Positions 51,090-61,131 of a stretch of DNA of 64,000 nt are shown here, piece after piece. The position numbers were made by a program, and so were the translations under genes. Source of the DNA: Desulfosarcinaceae bacterium (GTDB lineage Bacteria; Desulfobacterota; Desulfobacteria; Desulfobacterales; Desulfosarcinaceae). How positions within the stretch are numbered: position 1 is the first letter of the stretch; every line of letters begins with the position of its first letter. The notes under the pieces were generated by a model that saw only the letters and a program-made list of their open reading frames with translations, was not told where the DNA came from and searched no databases. The stretch lies in contig JASJCL010000001.1 of the NCBI GenBank assembly GCA_030066015.1, positions 16,897 through 80,896 on the forward strand, in the 5' to 3' direction.

Positions 51090-51881
51090 ATGGAAAGCAC
51101 GCGACCGCTGTTCACCAATACTGCCAAGCGCAAGATGATGGCCGGCGACAAGACCATTGGCGCCTGGTGCCAGCTCTGCAGTCCGACCGCCGCCGAGATC
51201 ATGGCCCAGGCGGGCTTCGACTGGCTCTGTGTCGATCTGGAACATGCCCCAACGGATCCCGCCATCCTCATCGACATGGTGCGTGCCATCGAGGGCGCCA
51301 ATGTGCAGCCATACGTGCGCGCGCCATGGAACGATTTCGTGACCATCAAACGCATTCTGGATACCGGTGTCTCCGGTGTGGTGGTGCCCTACGTGAACAC
51401 CCGGCAGGAAGCCGAGGCAGCCGTGGCAGCATGCAAATACCCACCCGAAGGGGTTCGCGGCATGGCGGGCAGTCCCCGGGCGGCCGGCTACGGCCAACGT
51501 CCCATGGATTACCTGCAGCGCGCCAATGCCGAGATCCTGGTGATCACGCAGGTGGAGACCCAAACGGCCGTCAAAAATCTCGATGCGATCCTGGAAGTGG
51601 CCGCCCTCGACGGGGTCTTCATCGGGCCCATGGACCTGGCCACGTCCATGGGGTACTTCGGGGACGCATCCCATACGCAAGTCCAATCGGTGATCGAATC
51701 CGTCGAAGCCAAAGCCCTGGCGGCCGGAAAGATCGTCGGCACCGTCGCCGGCTCCTGGGAACAGGCGCAGCACCTCTATGCGCGCGGTTACCAGATGATC
51801 ATGGTGATGGCCGACGGGACCGCCCTAGCCCAGCTGGCGGCGGAGCGGGTGGCGGCCTTTCGCCGGACCTATCGCCCCTGA
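51090..51881 (+). CDS. HpcH/HpaI family class II 2-oxo-acid aldolase
   Basis: 263 residues. The catalytic and metal residues are present: LCVDLEHAPTDP (His), VRAPWND (Arg), TQVETQTAVKNLDAI (Glu) and GVFIGPMDLATSMG (Asp). The family cleaves 2-dehydro-3-deoxyglucarate, 4-hydroxy-2-oxoheptanedioate or similar compounds to pyruvate and an aldehyde. As the last gene of operon C it probably yields central metabolites from the imported sugar acid. No terminator was recognised after it. Confidence 0.92.
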   Translation: MESTRPLFTNTAKRKMMAGDKTIGAWCQLCSPTAAEIMAQAGFDWLCVDLEHAPTDPAILIDMVRAIEGANVQPYVRAPWNDFVTIKRILDTGVSGVVVPYVNTRQEAEAAVAACKYPPEGVRGMAGSPRAAGYGQRPMDYLQRANAEILVITQVETQTAVKNLDAILEVAALDGVFIGPMDLATSMGYFGDASHTQVQSVIESVEAKALAAGKIVGTVAGSWEQAQHLYARGYQMIMVMADGTALAQLAAERVAAFRRTYRP

Positions 51882-52102
51882 TCACCAGCGAAGGATTAGC
51901 GAACCCCCGGTGCATCGGGTCGCTGCCCGCCCGATTGGTCCGCAATGGGTTTCCATACCTCCCGCCGCATCCCCGCTGTGGCATGGGGCCTCCCGCGAGC
52001 GGGCGGAATCCCGCCCATATCCGCCGTTTTGGATCGCTTCTGGATATGCTATCCTGGCGGCAGTCTCTGCACGCCAACCTCGACCTGGAGCGTCCCCCAC
52101 TC

Positions 52103-53155
52103 ATGGAGATACAAGTAAATTACCCCCTTCAGCCACTGAACACCTTTGGAGTGAAGGCGCAGGCGGAACGCTACGTTCGCTTCGACGAGCTGGCGGAGAT
52201 TGCCCCCTTTTTGGCCGGCAGACCGAACGCCGGCGGGCCGCGACTGATCCTCGGCGGCGGCAGCAATCTGCTCTTCGCGAAAGATGTGCACGGCACCGTC
52301 CTACACCCCCTGCTCAAGGGGATCGACGTGCTGCATCAGGATAGGGAGGCGGTTCTGGTGCGCGTCATGGCCGGAGAAGCGTGGGACGATTGGGTCGCCG
52401 CCGCCGTGCACAACGGCTGGGGGGGCATCGAAAATCTCTCCCTGATTCCCGGCAGCGTCGGTGCCAGCGCCATCCAAAACATCGGCGCCTATGGTGTTGA
52501 GGTGAAAAGCGTCATCGACCGCGTGGAGGCAGTTGCGCTGGCGGACGGTAGTGCCCGCGTCTTCGCGGCAAGCCAATGCGGCTTCGGTTATCGCGACAGC
52601 CATTTCAAGCGCCGATGGCGGGGCCGATACCTGATCACTGCCATCGTTTTCAAACTACTTCGGCGCCCCCGCTTCAATCTCAGCTATGCGGGCGTCCAGG
52701 CGCAGCTGAAGCAGATCGGGCCCCCTACCCTGGCCAATATCCGACACGCCGTCATCGACCTGCGTCGCAGCAAGCTGCCCGATCCGGCGGTCACCGGAAA
52801 CGCCGGCAGCTTTTTTAAAAACCCCACGGTCTCGCGTGCGGTCCTCAACTCCCTTCGCAACGCCCACCCCGAACTGCCCCACTACGCTCAGGGTGACGAC
52901 CGTTTCAAGCTCTCCGCAGCCTGGCTCATCGAGCAATGCGGCTGGAAAGGCAGGGCCTTGGGCGACGCCGCCGTAGATGAGCGCCACGCCCTGGTGCTGG
53001 TCAACCGCGGCGAAGCCAGCGGAGAAGAGATTCTCAATCTGTCCCGCAGCATCGCCACCTCCGTGAAGAAGCGCTTCGGCGTGGCCCTCGAACGGGAGGT
53101 CCGCGTCGTGCCCAATGGAGACACCTGCCAGCCCGGCACCCACAGGCCTCGGTAA
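52103..53155 (+). CDS. murB: UDP-N-acetylenolpyruvoylglucosamine reductase
   Basis: 350 residues from ATG 52103, chosen because the conserved N-terminus (YPLQPLNTFGVKAQAERYV) begins there; no good ribosome-binding site is visible. FAD-binding motifs LILGGGSNLLF and GGIENLSLIPGSVGASAIQN, the type I insert with GFGYRDSHFK, catalytic-type GNAGSFFKNP and SAAWLIEQCGWKG are all present. It reduces UDP-GlcNAc-enolpyruvate with NADPH for peptidoglycan. It resembles the longer E. coli type (I) enzyme. It is a housekeeping gene that separates the catabolic operons from the eCIS locus. Confidence 0.96.
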   Translation: MEIQVNYPLQPLNTFGVKAQAERYVRFDELAEIAPFLAGRPNAGGPRLILGGGSNLLFAKDVHGTVLHPLLKGIDVLHQDREAVLVRVMAGEAWDDWVAAAVHNGWGGIENLSLIPGSVGASAIQNIGAYGVEVKSVIDRVEAVALADGSARVFAASQCGFGYRDSHFKRRWRGRYLITAIVFKLLRRPRFNLSYAGVQAQLKQIGPPTLANIRHAVIDLRRSKLPDPAVTGNAGSFFKNPTVSRAVLNSLRNAHPELPHYAQGDDRFKLSAAWLIEQCGWKGRALGDAAVDERHALVLVNRGEASGEEILNLSRSIATSVKKRFGVALEREVRVVPNGDTCQPGTHRPR

Positions 53156-53641
53156 AATATCCCCCAAATGCGCTCTTGACGATCGATCAGCAGCGCTTAC
53201 TCTAAAAATTAGTCTAACGATCCGCCTCCACTGCATCCACAACCACATCCTCTTGGATCGTACCAGCAAATGCTTCCATAACACCCACCAGAGATGTGGG
53301 TTTGACCATACAACTCCGATTACCTGCCAGTGCACCGATGTGCGGGCTGGTGAAACCTGCGTGAAGTCGACTCGAATGCGGCTCATCGCCGTGATCGGTG
53401 CTCGTGCCAAAAATCAAGGACACGTCGGCGAAGCGACCATCCCAACCGCAAGTAGATCAGCGGTTCCATCTTCGGCGGCCAATGCTGCCGCAACCAGTGT
53501 GCTGATCCGAACCGCTTCGGCGTGTCCACTTACGATGTCCGGCCGCCGCGACCACCACCGCAGTAAACACCTGATCGTTGGCCCTGTCCAACGCGTCGCA
53601 GCCCATCGAAACCACCAACCCATCAGGGAGAAGGAGCGAAC
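53156..53641. other. Leader region of the eCIS locus
   Basis: 486 bases without a convincing gene; a plus-strand open frame across it has no family resemblance. TTGACG (53176-53181) and TCTAAA (53201-53206) are 19 bases apart and may be a weak promoter for the eCIS genes. GGGAGAAGGAG directly precedes the sheath start. Base composition is less GC-biased than in the neighbours. Confidence 0.4.
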
Positions 53642-55414
53642 ATGCCAGTGACCCCGACCTATCCCGGCGTGTATGTAGAGGAAATTCCCAGCGGCGTGCG
53701 CACCATCGTCGGTGTGGCCACCTCGGTGACCGCCTTCCTGGGGCGTGCCCGCAAAGGGCCGGTGAACCAGCCGGTGACTATCAATAGTTACGCCGACTTC
53801 GAACGTGAATTCGGCGGCTTGTGGAAAGAGAGCGGCATGGGCTATGCCGTGCGCGATTTCTACCTGAATGGCGGTGCAAAGGCCCTGGTTGTGCGACTGT
53901 TCAAAAGCGCACCGGCTGCACCATCGGATGGAGATCCAGGGGAGGGTGGCACACCAACGCCGGCCCCAGATAACGACGATGATGACAGCTCGGCCAGTGC
54001 CACGGAAAGCGACGCGGACAGCGGCGGGTCCAACGAGGACGATGTTCCGCCAGGGGACGCGGATGGGGCCGGTGGCGGTGACGCCCCCGAAGATGGCGCT
54101 GCGCCATCGACGGCTGCGGACGAAGCGTCCTCGGAGACGGCGCGCATTGAACTTAAGGATGAAAATGACGCAATTGTGGCCACTTTGGCCGCCACCAGCC
54201 CGGGCACCTGGGCCAACGAGATCTATGTGCGCATCGATCACGATGTCATCGGCGATGAAAGCGACGCCCATTTTAATATCACTATCCGCGACACGCACAG
54301 CGGTATCGAGGAACGCTACCCCCAAGTGACCCTGAAGAGCGACGCCAGGGGCGACCTGAAAACCGTTCTCGCCCAAAATTCCCGTCTGCTGCAGGTGACA
54401 TCCATTGCCAACGCGAACCAACGGCCTGCCAAACACCCAGCCCCCGCGCCCAATGAGGATCCCTGGGACGATGACCACGCCACGAAGATCAGCGCCAATG
54501 GAAATGACGGCGCTCCACTGGAAACTGCAAGCTACACCGGCAATCGATCCGAGAAGAAGGGGATCTACGCCTTGGAACACGCCGATCTCTTCAACCTCCT
54601 CTGCATCCCGCCGTCCAGTCCCGATGGAGAGACCGCCAAGGAAGTGTTCGAGCTGGCCGAGGCCTATTGCCAAGAACGGCGCGCCCTGCTGCTGGTGGAC
54701 GCTCCCAAGGCGTGGAACACGGTTGCCAAAGCCCGCGATGGACTGGGCAGTTTCATCACCAACAGAAAGAACGCCGCCCTCTTCTTCCCCGCGCTGCGGC
54801 AACCCAATCCCGAACAAGGCGCCCGCATGGAACGCTTCGTGCCCTGCGGGGCGGTGGCCGGTGTCATGGCGCGCACCGACCAGGAGCGTGGCGTCTGGAA
54901 GGCGCCGGCGGGATACGAGGCGATCCTTAAAAATGTCCCTGAGCTGAGCCTCCCCATGACCGACACGGAAAACGGTGAGCTCAATCCGCTGGGGATCAAT
55001 TGCCTCCGCAGCATGCCCCCGGCGGGACGGGTAGTGTGGGGCGCACGCACCCTCCAGGGAGATGATCGTCTGGCATCAGACTGGAAGTATATTCCTGTGC
55101 GCCGCCTGGCCCTTTACATCGAAGAGAGCCTCTACCGGGGGACTCACTGGGTGGTCTTCGAACCCAACGACGAGCCGCTCTGGTCGCAGATCCGTCTCAG
55201 CGTCGGGTCCTTCATGCACAACCTCTTCCGCCAAGGGGCCTTCCAGGGCGCCTCACCCAAAGAGGCCTATTTCGTGCGCTGCGACCGAACGACGACGACC
55301 CAGTACGACATCGACCGCGGTATCGTAAACATCGAGGTCGGCTTCGCCCCCCTCAAACCGGCTGAGTTTGTGATCATCAAGCTGCAGCAGATCTCCGCCT
55401 TGGCCCAGGTGTAA
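53642..55414 (+). CDS. Contractile tail sheath protein (eCIS)
   Basis: 590 residues from ATG 53642. The N-terminal block PTYPGVYVEEIPSGVRTIVG and the C-terminal blocks RRLALYIEESLYRGTHWVVFEPN and FRQGAFQGASPKEAYFVRCD are diagnostic of phage/PVC-type sheaths. Between about residues 90 and 168 lies an Asp/Ser/Gly/Pro-rich low-complexity insertion that would loop out from the outer surface. The protein polymerises around the tube and contracts to drive it into a target. It heads the eCIS gene run; a single sheath gene is present in the visible part. Confidence 0.95.
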   Translation: MPVTPTYPGVYVEEIPSGVRTIVGVATSVTAFLGRARKGPVNQPVTINSYADFEREFGGLWKESGMGYAVRDFYLNGGAKALVVRLFKSAPAAPSDGDPGEGGTPTPAPDNDDDDSSASATESDADSGGSNEDDVPPGDADGAGGGDAPEDGAAPSTAADEASSETARIELKDENDAIVATLAATSPGTWANEIYVRIDHDVIGDESDAHFNITIRDTHSGIEERYPQVTLKSDARGDLKTVLAQNSRLLQVTSIANANQRPAKHPAPAPNEDPWDDDHATKISANGNDGAPLETASYTGNRSEKKGIYALEHADLFNLLCIPPSSPDGETAKEVFELAEAYCQERRALLLVDAPKAWNTVAKARDGLGSFITNRKNAALFFPALRQPNPEQGARMERFVPCGAVAGVMARTDQERGVWKAPAGYEAILKNVPELSLPMTDTENGELNPLGINCLRSMPPAGRVVWGARTLQGDDRLASDWKYIPVRRLALYIEESLYRGTHWVVFEPNDEPLWSQIRLSVGSFMHNLFRQGAFQGASPKEAYFVRCDRTTTTQYDIDRGIVNIEVGFAPLKPAEFVIIKLQQISALAQV

Positions 55415-55434
55415 GGCGGCAGGAGGTGATTCCC

Positions 55435-55956
55435 ATGGCACAATTCAGCGTAAACGCCGAACGCTTCGACCCCTATAAGAACTTCAAGTTCCGTGTGAAG
55501 TGGGACGGCCGCTACGTGGCCGGCGTCAGCAAGGTCAGCCCATTGAAACGCACCACCAGTGTCGTAGAACATCGAGAGGGCGGCGACCCCAGCAGTCCCC
55601 GGAAATCTCCCGGTCAGACCAAATACGAGGCCATCACTCTGGAACGGGGGGTCACCCACAGCGTGCGCTTCGATCAGTGGGCCAACAAGGTGTGGAACTA
55701 TGGCGCCGGGCTGGGCGCTGAGGTCTCCCTGAAGGATTTCCGCAAGGACATTATTATCGAGCTCTACAATGAGGCCGGTCAATTGGCCCTGGCCTATAAG
55801 GTGTATCGGTGCTGGGTTTCGGAGTATGTGAGCCTGCCGGAGCTGGCTGCTGACGGTGAAGCGGTCGCGATCCAGAGCATCAAGCTCGAGAACGAGGGCT
55901 GGGAGCGAGATACGGAGGTCACCGAGCCGACCGAACCGAGCTTCACAGAGCCCTGA
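55435..55956 (+). CDS. Inner tube protein (T4 gp19/PVC tube family)
   Basis: 173 residues from ATG 55435 behind the very strong AGGAGGTGAT. The family pattern is clear: FDPYKNFKFRVKWDGRYVAG, TSVVEHREGG, KYEAITLERGVTHSVRFDQW, WVSEYVSLPELAA and AVAIQSIKLENEGWERD. It forms the rigid tube inside the sheath, through which or on whose tip cargo travels. A Thr/Glu/Pro tail (EVTEPTEPSFTEP) is extra. It directly follows the sheath gene, as in PVC and related clusters. Confidence 0.95.
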   Translation: MAQFSVNAERFDPYKNFKFRVKWDGRYVAGVSKVSPLKRTTSVVEHREGGDPSSPRKSPGQTKYEAITLERGVTHSVRFDQWANKVWNYGAGLGAEVSLKDFRKDIIIELYNEAGQLALAYKVYRCWVSEYVSLPELAADGEAVAIQSIKLENEGWERDTEVTEPTEPSFTEP

Positions 55957-56012
55957 TCCCTATTCACCCATCGTCGGCCACCCATGCGCCCAACCGGAGG
56001 AGTACCGCCGCA

Positions 56013-56879
56013 ATGGATCTTACCGAGGCCACCGATATCCGCGTTGAAACTGACCGCCGCACCGCACCGGAGCGCAGCGTCGCCAGCCGGTACGCCAAGA
56101 AAGACCGCAGCGGGAATGAGATCTCAGCGAGCGATCTGCCCGAAAACGACCTCGCCGCAAACGACCTCATCGCTCTCTGGGAAAGGGGAAACGGCCGCTC
56201 CCCAACCGAAAAGGCGCTCCTGGCGCTAACCTACGGGCGGAAGCGTGAGTTGTGCGATGCGGTCGCCCGATGGCCGATCGGGGTACGCGACCAGGCGCTG
56301 ATTCGCCGTGCAGCGGCCATCTTCGGACCGATCACGGCGGCCGTGACAACCTGTTCGGCGTGTGAACGCCCAGTCGCCTTCGACATCGATCTTCAAGGGA
56401 TGGGAGCCGGGCGTGCGGCAGGTCGACGGCCACTTCGTTTCCGATACGCCGGCGAGGCCTACGACTTCCGCTTGCCGAACAGTACGGACTTTCAGGCCCT
56501 GATGACGGTGGCGGACGGGGGCCTCGCCCAGCATCGACTGGCCCGCAGGTGCATCCGGTCGACGGCAACCCGTACCGACGGCGCCACCGCCGATGCGTCG
56601 AAATTACCCAAAGGGCTGTTGAAGGCCTTCGCCGAAGCGATCGAGGCCTGCGACCCCTTGGCCGACATTCGCCTGACCTTGACCTGTCCCGATTGTCGCC
56701 ATCGTTGGCAGGAGCCCTTCGACATTGTCGATTATTTCTGGCAGGCCCTCACCCGGGAGGCCCACGCCCTTCTGGTCCAGGTCGATTTGCTGGCCCGCAC
56801 CTACGGGTGGTCCGAAGATGCGATTCTCAGTCTTGGCGCTGCTCGCCGAGCCCTCTATACGGAGATGATACTCTCATGA
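56013..56879 (+). CDS. eCIS-associated protein with paired CxxC zinc ribbons
   Basis: 288 residues. A charged N-terminal segment (1-50) is followed by a domain with two CxxC pairs, TTCSACERPVAFD (about 111-116) and LTCPDCRHRWQEPFD (about 228-233), probably one zinc-binding knuckle. It ends in a helical region (LVQVDLLARTYGWSEDAIL) followed by AARRALYTEM. A similar C-terminal helix occurs in proteins of phage-like and eCIS loci considered baseplate-hub chaperones (T4 gp28-like), which is the best guess. It overlaps the next gene by 4 nt, so it belongs to the eCIS operon. Role unproven. Confidence 0.6.
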   Translation: MDLTEATDIRVETDRRTAPERSVASRYAKKDRSGNEISASDLPENDLAANDLIALWERGNGRSPTEKALLALTYGRKRELCDAVARWPIGVRDQALIRRAAAIFGPITAAVTTCSACERPVAFDIDLQGMGAGRAAGRRPLRFRYAGEAYDFRLPNSTDFQALMTVADGGLAQHRLARRCIRSTATRTDGATADASKLPKGLLKAFAEAIEACDPLADIRLTLTCPDCRHRWQEPFDIVDYFWQALTREAHALLVQVDLLARTYGWSEDAILSLGAARRALYTEMILS

Positions 56880-57571
56880 ACGACCTGCTCCAACGCCTCA
56901 CCGCCCGCAGCCGGGGACACCGGATCAGCGGCATCCGACCGGCACAGACGCCTCCGGTCTTCCCGTGGTCCAAATCACCTGCACCACCGATAGAAGAGGA
57001 AGCGCCGCAGAAGGAGCGCCGGTTGGTATCCCAAACCGAACCGAAGGTAACACCAAGGCCAGCACCCTCCCCGCAGCAGGAGAAGAACGAGTCGGAAAAG
57101 GTGCCATCGACCGTGGTGACGGTGGCAGACCTCGTTGCAGCGAGCACTCCGAAACCGCCGACACAGGAAGCCCCCGCTACTGAGGCGCCCGCCTCCCGCC
57201 GGCGATTGGCGCAACCACCTTTTTCGGATCCAATTCCCCTTGGCAACCCACGCGACAGCGGGCGGGCCGAATCTTCGAAAGCGGCAGACCGGAAACCTGC
57301 GGAGTCCGCCGTCCAACCGAAACCACACCAGGAGTTTCCGCCGGCGCCAGCGCCACTGACGCCCCGCCGCCCCGCCGCCACGACGGTGAAGGCGGATACC
57401 CCCACGCCGACTGTGGAGATCTCCATCGGCACCATTGAGGTGGGCGTTCCGCCAAAACCAACGGTGGGTCCAACCCAGTCCGTGAAGCGACGGGCTGCAG
57501 CCACGCCGCAACTCTCTTTAAAGGGCTATTTGAACCGCCGTAACCGCCAGGGTCCGAGGAGTTATCAATGA
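56876..57571 (+). CDS. eCIS-associated Pro/Ala-rich linker protein
   Basis: 231 residues from ATG 56876 (overlaps the previous stop). The first 180 residues are low-complexity Pro/Ala/Glu/Thr. The conserved end (EISIGTIEV, then SLKGYLNRR) matches a small family that accompanies DUF4255 proteins in eCIS and phage-like loci. Its last codons overlap the DUF4255 gene's start. It is probably intrinsically disordered and an assembly factor or adaptor; this is inferred from neighbours. Confidence 0.6.
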   Translation: MNDLLQRLTARSRGHRISGIRPAQTPPVFPWSKSPAPPIEEEAPQKERRLVSQTEPKVTPRPAPSPQQEKNESEKVPSTVVTVADLVAASTPKPPTQEAPATEAPASRRRLAQPPFSDPIPLGNPRDSGRAESSKAADRKPAESAVQPKPHQEFPPAPAPLTPRRPAATTVKADTPTPTVEISIGTIEVGVPPKPTVGPTQSVKRRAAATPQLSLKGYLNRRNRQGPRSYQ

Positions 57572-58828
57572 GTGCGGCCAGTGCACTGGCCGGGATCACA
57601 GCGGTGCTGCAAAATCTTATTGCCAGTGCCCTGAGGCACCACGAGAGCGCCTTGGGTCAGATAAAGGTCACCAGTCTGGCGCCGGAGCAGATGGCCGGAA
57701 AGAAAAACCACCTCCACCTGTTTCTCTTCCAGGCCGCTGAAAACCCGGCCCTGCGAAATCACTGGCAACCAGCCCGCGATGCCGTTGGGGAGGCCATCAG
57801 CCGTCAGCCCCTCTGCCTAGACCTGGGATATCTACTCTCGGCATACAGCGACAAAGAGTTGCATGCGGAGTTGATGTTGGGCGCCGCCATGCAGATCTTC
57901 CATGAAACGCCGGTGCTCACCCGCAAAATGCTGGTGGATGCCACCGCTCAACTTGCGGCAGACAACATCCGCGACCCCCGGCTGACAACGGCCATCGAGC
58001 AGTTCAAGATTTCACCGTGGACCCTGAAGAGCGAGGACCTCTCGCGCATCTGGAGCGCCCTGCAAGCGCCCTATCGCATGACCATGGCCTACCGGATTTC
58101 GGTGGTCCTCATCGATCCGGACTTAGAAGCGCGCCATCCTCTCCCGGTATTGCGTCGGGGAGCGGCCGACCGGGGGCCCAAAGTCCACCTCATGGGGCAA
58201 AGTGCCTATCCCTTTCTGGAGCGTATCGTTCTCCCCCAGAAAGGTCGCCTGGCGGTGGAGACCGGGGAGACCATCCGGTTACACGGCCGCGGTTTCTCCG
58301 GACAGGCGGCCCAGGTCGTTTTTCAACACCCGCTGCTGGCGTCACCCGTGAATATCCCCCAGGCGAGCTTCACGGAATTCGACGATGCCCAGATCGCTTT
58401 AAAACTGCCGAACGATTCCGATCCCTGGCGGGCGGGCACCTATCGATTACATGTAGCCGTCCAATCCGGGGCCGATACCGGATTTCATCCGAGCAACGAA
58501 CTCCCTCTGCAGGTGGCGCCCCGCATCACAGGGCCACCGACGGCGGAAGTGGTAGACGCAGATGCGGACGCCCCCCGAACGGTTTTTCTCAAAAATCTCA
58601 CCTGCAGCCCCCGGGTCGCCGCCGAACAGCAAGCATTTCTGATCGTCGGAGATCGGTCCGTCGCGGCCGTCCCTCGCAGCAGCAGCAGTAGTACGCTCGA
58701 CTTCGGCCCCACTGACCTTCCCAACGGAACCTATCGCTATCATCTGCGGGTCGACGGTGTTGATAGCATTTTCATCAATTACGCAAGCACACCACCAAGC
58801 TTCATCGATCAAACCGTGGAGATAGACG

Positions 58829-58839
<11 letters not shown>
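57568..58839 (+). CDS. DUF4255 / Pvc16-type eCIS assembly protein
   Basis: 423 residues. Residues 1-190 fit the DUF4255 (Pvc16 N-terminal) pattern: ALAGITAVLQNLIASAL, HLHLFLFQAAENPALRN, CLDLGYLLSAYSDKELHAELMLGAAMQIFHETPVL and LSRIWSALQAPYRMTMAYRISVVLID. Residues 205-420 look like Ig/IPT-type beta domains (ETIRLHGRGFSGQAAQVVF). In PVC the cap/terminator protein Pvc16 stops tube and sheath growth; the same role is expected. The gene overlaps the ATPase gene by 11 bases. Confidence 0.85.
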
Positions 58840-60831
<1,992 letters not shown>

Positions 60832-60835
<4 letters not shown>

Positions 60836-61131
60836 GGCGCACTTGGACCACTGCCGATGCAGGTGCCCCGATCCGGTTGCGTGTCCGAATAGACCGCCTG
60901 CAGCTGCCCTTTACACGGGCCGCCCGCCGCCGTCAGATGGCCGACGCCCTGCGGGAGGAGCTGGTCCGCCTCTTCTCACAGGAGATGCAAACCCCGGCCA
61001 CACCGCCGAACGGTCATACGCACATCACTGCCTCCCCGCTGAAACTGAGCCGTCCCCTGGAACCAGCACCTCTCGGGCGCCGTGTGGCCCGTCACATCTA
61101 CCAGCAGTGCACCCGAGGAGACAATCGATGA
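60832..61131 (+). CDS. Small eCIS-associated protein
   Basis: 99 residues. It has an RLRVRIDRLQL strand, a helix (RRQMADALREELVRLFSQ) and a Pro-rich linker ending in PLGRRVARHIYQQC. Short proteins with the same order (strand, amphipathic helix, Pro-rich stretch, Gly-Arg helix) are common between the ATPase and effector genes of eCIS loci, so it may be a chaperone or adaptor for the next product. It is coupled to both neighbours by 4-nt overlaps. Confidence 0.6.

Noticed and set aside
50900..52102. N-terminal extension of murB of 401 codons
   Set aside because: It crosses the Ldh_2 and aldolase genes in another frame and has Arg/Ser/Gly-rich shadow composition; MurB similarity begins at 52103.
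53115..53641. Plus-strand open frame between murB and the sheath gene
   Set aside because: No family resemblance, overlaps both neighbours and has no ribosome-binding site.
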